Assembly (NCBI GenBank): GCA_963677165.2
Contig: CAXXSX010000002.1
Location: forward strand, 4,092,001 to 4,156,000
From: JAFGXT01 sp963677165
Lineage (GTDB): Bacteria > Verrucomicrobiota > Lentisphaeria > Victivallales > SZUA-371
DNA: 64,000 nt
Reading direction: 5' to 3'
The translations under genes and the position numbers were made by a program. Shown piece after piece: positions 61,187-64,000 of the stretch (position 1 is its first letter; each line of letters begins with the position of its first letter). The notes beneath the pieces were generated by a model. It was not told the origin of the DNA, ran no database searches, and saw only the letters and a program-made list of their open reading frames with translations.

Positions 61187-61326
61187 TTTGCACCTTCTTA
61201 TAAAATAAAATTATAGCTATAAATTTTTGTATACATTTAATCCTGAAATCTATATCATTTTTGCGAAAAATCAAGAAATTATATTATATATCTGTTAAAA
61301 TATTAGTTTCCTGCGCAAGTGATGTA

Positions 61327-61355
61327 TTGACTGTTGCTTGTTTATGGATTATTAT
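61327..61355 (+). promoter_or_regulatory. Promoter of the GntP permease gene
   Basis: TTGACT, 17-nt spacer, TATTAT, about 70 nt before the start codon at 61425. Confidence 0.65.
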
Positions 61356-61424
61356 ATCAATAGTTGTAGTAGTAATGTTAGCAGTATCGCGCAGTGTAAT
61401 TGACATTATGCAATGGAGGCTATC

Positions 61425-62792
61425 ATGTTACCAATTTCGTGTCTTGTGCTTGCTATCGTGTTCATCGTATTCACCACCGCCAAACTCAAACTTCATCCTT
61501 TTCTTGCGTTGCTCCTGGCCGCTTTCCTGTACGGAATTATTACCGGTGTGCCGCTGGGAAGTGTTGTTGCCGCGGTTAACCTCGGGTTCGGTAACACGTT
61601 GAAAGGAATCGGTATCGTGATCATTGCCGGTACGATTATCGGGACATTCCTTGAGAAGACCGGCGGAGCGCAGAGTCTGGCAAACGGCGCTCTCAAAGTT
61701 ACCGGTAAGAAAAACGTACCGCTGGCAATGGCAATTGTCGGTTATATTGTGTCAATGCCGGTGTTCTGTGACTCCGGTTTTGTTATTCTGTCTCCCCTGA
61801 ATAAAGCTCTTTCCAAAGCTGCTAAGATTTCACTCGCATCTGGCGCTATCGCTTTGAGTCTGGGCTTGTACGCTACTCATACGATGGTTCCGCCTACCCC
61901 CGGACCAATTGCGGCCGCTGAACTCGTCGGTGCCGACTTGGGACTGGTTATCGCAATTGGCGCAGGAGTCAGTATTGTGGCGTTGATTGCTTCCTGGCTT
62001 TTTGCTATTTTGTTTGCTTCTAAGGTAAAGATTGAACCGGAAGAACATCTGGATATCGACGAATCCAAGGAACCTACCGTTCCTGAAACAGATCGTCCCG
62101 GATTATTCAAATCTCTGGTTCCGATTCTGCTGCCGCTGGTTTTGATTGTTATCAGCTCTATTTGCCATATGGCTTATGATGTGAAAGATGAGAACGGTAA
62201 GCTGCTGGATCCCGGTACGTTTCTCAATATCGTTTACTTCTTTGGACAACCTACCGTGGCATTGCTGATTGGTGTTGGGGCCGCGTTCCTGCTTCCAAAG
62301 AAACTTGATACCAAGATGATTTCCGGTTCCGGCTGGGTTGGTCATGCCATTCTTGCCGCAGCGTCAATTATTGTTATAACTGGAGCTGGTGGTGCGTTCG
62401 GGCAGGTTCTGCGTGTTTCCGGAATTGATAAAGTGATAGGCGAGTCCTTAAAGGATTCCAATTTAGGCATATGGCTGCCGTTCATCATTGCGGCCGCGTT
62501 GAAAACCGCTCAAGGCTCATCCACTGTAGCAATCATCACGACTGCCGGAATCATGGGGCCGTTGATGGGAACGATGGGGCTTGACTCCAGTGTAGCGAGA
62601 GCGCTGGTGGTGGTATCGATCGGTGCAGGAGCCATGGTGGTTTCCCATGCAAACGACAGTTACTTCTGGGTTGTTACCCAGTTCTCCAATATGTCATTGA
62701 AACAGGGCTTCAAGCTCCAGTCGCTTGGTACTCTCATCGAGGGAACCGTGGCGGCGGCAACCGTCTGGGTTGTAAGTCTGATTGTCCTGTAA
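61425..62792 (+). CDS. GntP family gluconate-type H+ symporter
   Basis: 455 residues, some 12-14 hydrophobic helices. GntP signatures are SMPVFCDSGFVILSPLNKAL and YATHTMVPPTPGPIAAAELV, with the second-half repeat AAALKTAQGSSTVAIITTAG. It imports gluconate or another sugar acid; no matching kinase or dehydratase is adjacent. ATG 61425 is chosen over 61413 because GGAGG lies 6 nt before it. Confidence 0.93.
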   Translation: MLPISCLVLAIVFIVFTTAKLKLHPFLALLLAAFLYGIITGVPLGSVVAAVNLGFGNTLKGIGIVIIAGTIIGTFLEKTGGAQSLANGALKVTGKKNVPLAMAIVGYIVSMPVFCDSGFVILSPLNKALSKAAKISLASGAIALSLGLYATHTMVPPTPGPIAAAELVGADLGLVIAIGAGVSIVALIASWLFAILFASKVKIEPEEHLDIDESKEPTVPETDRPGLFKSLVPILLPLVLIVISSICHMAYDVKDENGKLLDPGTFLNIVYFFGQPTVALLIGVGAAFLLPKKLDTKMISGSGWVGHAILAAASIIVITGAGGAFGQVLRVSGIDKVIGESLKDSNLGIWLPFIIAAALKTAQGSSTVAIITTAGIMGPLMGTMGLDSSVARALVVVSIGAGAMVVSHANDSYFWVVTQFSNMSLKQGFKLQSLGTLIEGTVAAATVWVVSLIVL

Positions 62793-62824
62793 TCATCCGT
62801 ACGACGGGTTTGAGAAATAAAATC

Positions 62825-62862
62825 GGGCCGGAATTTCTACAAATGAAATTCCGGCCCTTATC
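62825..62862. terminator. Bidirectional terminator between GntP and beta-helix genes
   Basis: GGGCCGGAATTT (62825-62836) pairs with AAATTCCGGCCC (62846-62857), 12 perfect base pairs and a 9-nt loop, with TTATCTTTG after it. Confidence 0.9.
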
Positions 62863-62879
62863 TTTGGGGAGAAAGCTGA

Positions 62880-64000
62880 TTAGAATTGGGGTACGTCGGT
62901 TATTTTTATTGATTTGATAATAACAGCAGTTCCGCCGGGAACGCCGTCAAATAGATCCAGTCTTAGCTGAGTAACATTATGGGCACCTTGCCAGTTTACG
63001 GGAAGGTTGTAAGTGTGAAAAGAAGAAAGTTCCTTCGTTGTTAATTTGGTGGGAAAACCGACATGTTGAGTTGCGTTGAAACCTATCTTAGGAGTCCCCC
63101 AGAATATTTCGGTGGACTTCCCGGCGCAAGCCCTGCTTGCCTTCATTTTTACAGTAACACAACCGTATTTTGCCCCGTCAATCCCAGGCTTGAGTCGAGG
63201 GAAAACTATATATGGGTCTGGTCCGGTAATTACACATTGGAGCCCTTGAGGTGAATCCATGAGCTTAACATAATGTGTGGTCAGTTTAAGCCATTGTTTT
63301 CTGACCTGCGATTTGGTAAAATCCCACTCCTTGCAGACTTTAGGAGTTGTAGAAAGTGGTTTAAAGATATTTTTTGCTTGCTTCAGGTTTGTTACTCCTT
63401 CATCGTTCCAGAGCAATCTGGTGAAGTTTCCCGTAATATTATTTCCGGCTATTCGTATGTAATTGCTGTTTTTTACTTCAAAAGCTGCTGCTATTGTATT
63501 GCATTTGTTATTAATACGATTACCCTTGATTTTGAGGCAGGTAACGTCTTGGGCGACAATCGTTGGTTGATTGCAAACTGTGCCGAACAACGTGATGTCG
63601 TTGTTGGCAATATCAATATGGGTAGTTGCCTGTTTGTCAATGTAGTTTACATACGGATTTAATCGACTCCCGAAAACAAAAACAGCTTTGGCTCTGCTGG
63701 TGATCTTATTTCCTCCGATGAGAATATTTTGGGGCTGACAACCTTCTCCTCCGTGAAGTCCTCCCAGAGCTCTGGGGCCGATAAAAAACAGACAGAAGTG
63801 ATTGATTGAATCATCAATTTGATTGTTTGTAAACAAGTAATTACGTCCTCCAAGAAGAATCCGTGATAAGCCGTGGCTGAATCTATTTTTTGTTACGACT
63901 CCTCCATGAAACTGATTTTCCATGATGGTAAGAAAATCGGGAATAATTCGTTTCTTTTCAGGAATGTTATCAAGTGTTACGAGGTTGGGAAGATTCTTAT
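62880..64000 (-). CDS. Right-handed beta-helix repeat protein (5' part beyond window)
   Basis: The frame is open to the window edge, so the true N-terminus lies outside; 373 codons plus stop are seen. Repeating turns such as GVVTKNRFSHGLSRI, FTNNQIDDSIN, GNKITSRAKAVF, ANNDITLFG, KGNRINNKCN and AGNNITGNFTR are rungs of a parallel beta-helix as in polysaccharide lyases and glycosidases (GH28/PL6-type). The last 120 residues form a beta-sandwich (YGCVTVKMKASRACAGKSTE). Probably exported and acting on polysaccharide. Confidence 0.8.
   Translation of the reverse strand, partial: KNLPNLVTLDNIPEKKRIIPDFLTIMENQFHGGVVTKNRFSHGLSRILLGGRNYLFTNNQIDDSINHFCLFFIGPRALGGLHGGEGCQPQNILIGGNKITSRAKAVFVFGSRLNPYVNYIDKQATTHIDIANNDITLFGTVCNQPTIVAQDVTCLKIKGNRINNKCNTIAAAFEVKNSNYIRIAGNNITGNFTRLLWNDEGVTNLKQAKNIFKPLSTTPKVCKEWDFTKSQVRKQWLKLTTHYVKLMDSPQGLQCVITGPDPYIVFPRLKPGIDGAKYGCVTVKMKASRACAGKSTEIFWGTPKIGFNATQHVGFPTKLTTKELSSFHTYNLPVNWQGAHNVTQLRLDLFDGVPGGTAVIIKSIKITDVPQF

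Overview
The window looks like chromosome of a Lentisphaerota (Victivallis/Lentisphaera-like, PVC superphylum) bacterium. The grounds are five separate prepilin-type H-X9-DG (DUF1559) pseudopilins placed beside sugar regulators and glycoside hydrolases, a DUF4838 protein, GH106-like and PL5-like enzymes, a complete-looking set of Gram-negative housekeeping genes (rseP, dxr, ispG, dtd, folE, nrdR), and moderate-to-low GC. Promoters are readable as TTGACA-N17-TATAAT, and TTG/GTG starts occur. The taxon is inferred from gene content, not from a marker search.

Layout. 1-1511: mcsA-mcsB (minus) with a divergent STAS/SpoIIAA-like gene. 1876-5041: TAXI-TRAP transporter pair. 5160-5300: a cobalamin riboswitch with no obvious B12 target. 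5587-9978: a pseudopilin, then a fructan/sucrose module (GH32 plus a doubly frameshifted fructokinase) divergent from an AraC regulator. 10388-15896: GntR/LacI-type regulator, pseudopilin, LamG-like protein and a large clan GH-A hydrolase. 16331-22088: ferredoxin (preceded by two 77-nt direct repeats), Nudix hydrolase, homing-endonuclease-associated-repeat protein, split cobalamin methionine synthase, RNase D. 22166-23889: AraC with an upstream mini-ORF, convergent pseudopilin. 24273-28289: MoxR/DUF58/membrane/VWA operon. 28504-30362: CPBP protease, YbaK, PNPOx-like protein, followed by three perfect-length 123-bp tandem repeats that run into a terminator. 30874-36761: LacI regulator, pseudopilin, DUF4838 protein, six-hairpin glycosidase. 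36754-45010: ispG, rseP, then a glycyl radical enzyme with a divergent AraC, then dxr, dtd, folE. 45137-50531: a TIM-barrel-like unknown and an IclR-DMT transporter-GH106-like operon. 50720-51640: several palindromic/structured elements around a second STAS-like gene. 51756-59056: low-GC stretch with a K+ channel, AraC, PL5-like alginate lyase, tandem TIM-barrel paralogues and a pseudopilin. 59368-62792: ATP-cone protein plus nrdR, and a GntP permease. 62880-64000: a beta-helix protein cut by the window edge.

How they work together. The window is mostly a set of small, independently regulated polysaccharide or glycan-use cassettes, each built as local regulator + pseudopilin + hydrolase(s), laid between ordinary housekeeping operons. 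The most unusual items are the repeated regulator-pseudopilin-hydrolase layout, the 3'-UTR tandem repeat, the orphan riboswitch, the twin repeats before the ferredoxin promoter, and twin REP-like hairpins that show compensatory base changes.
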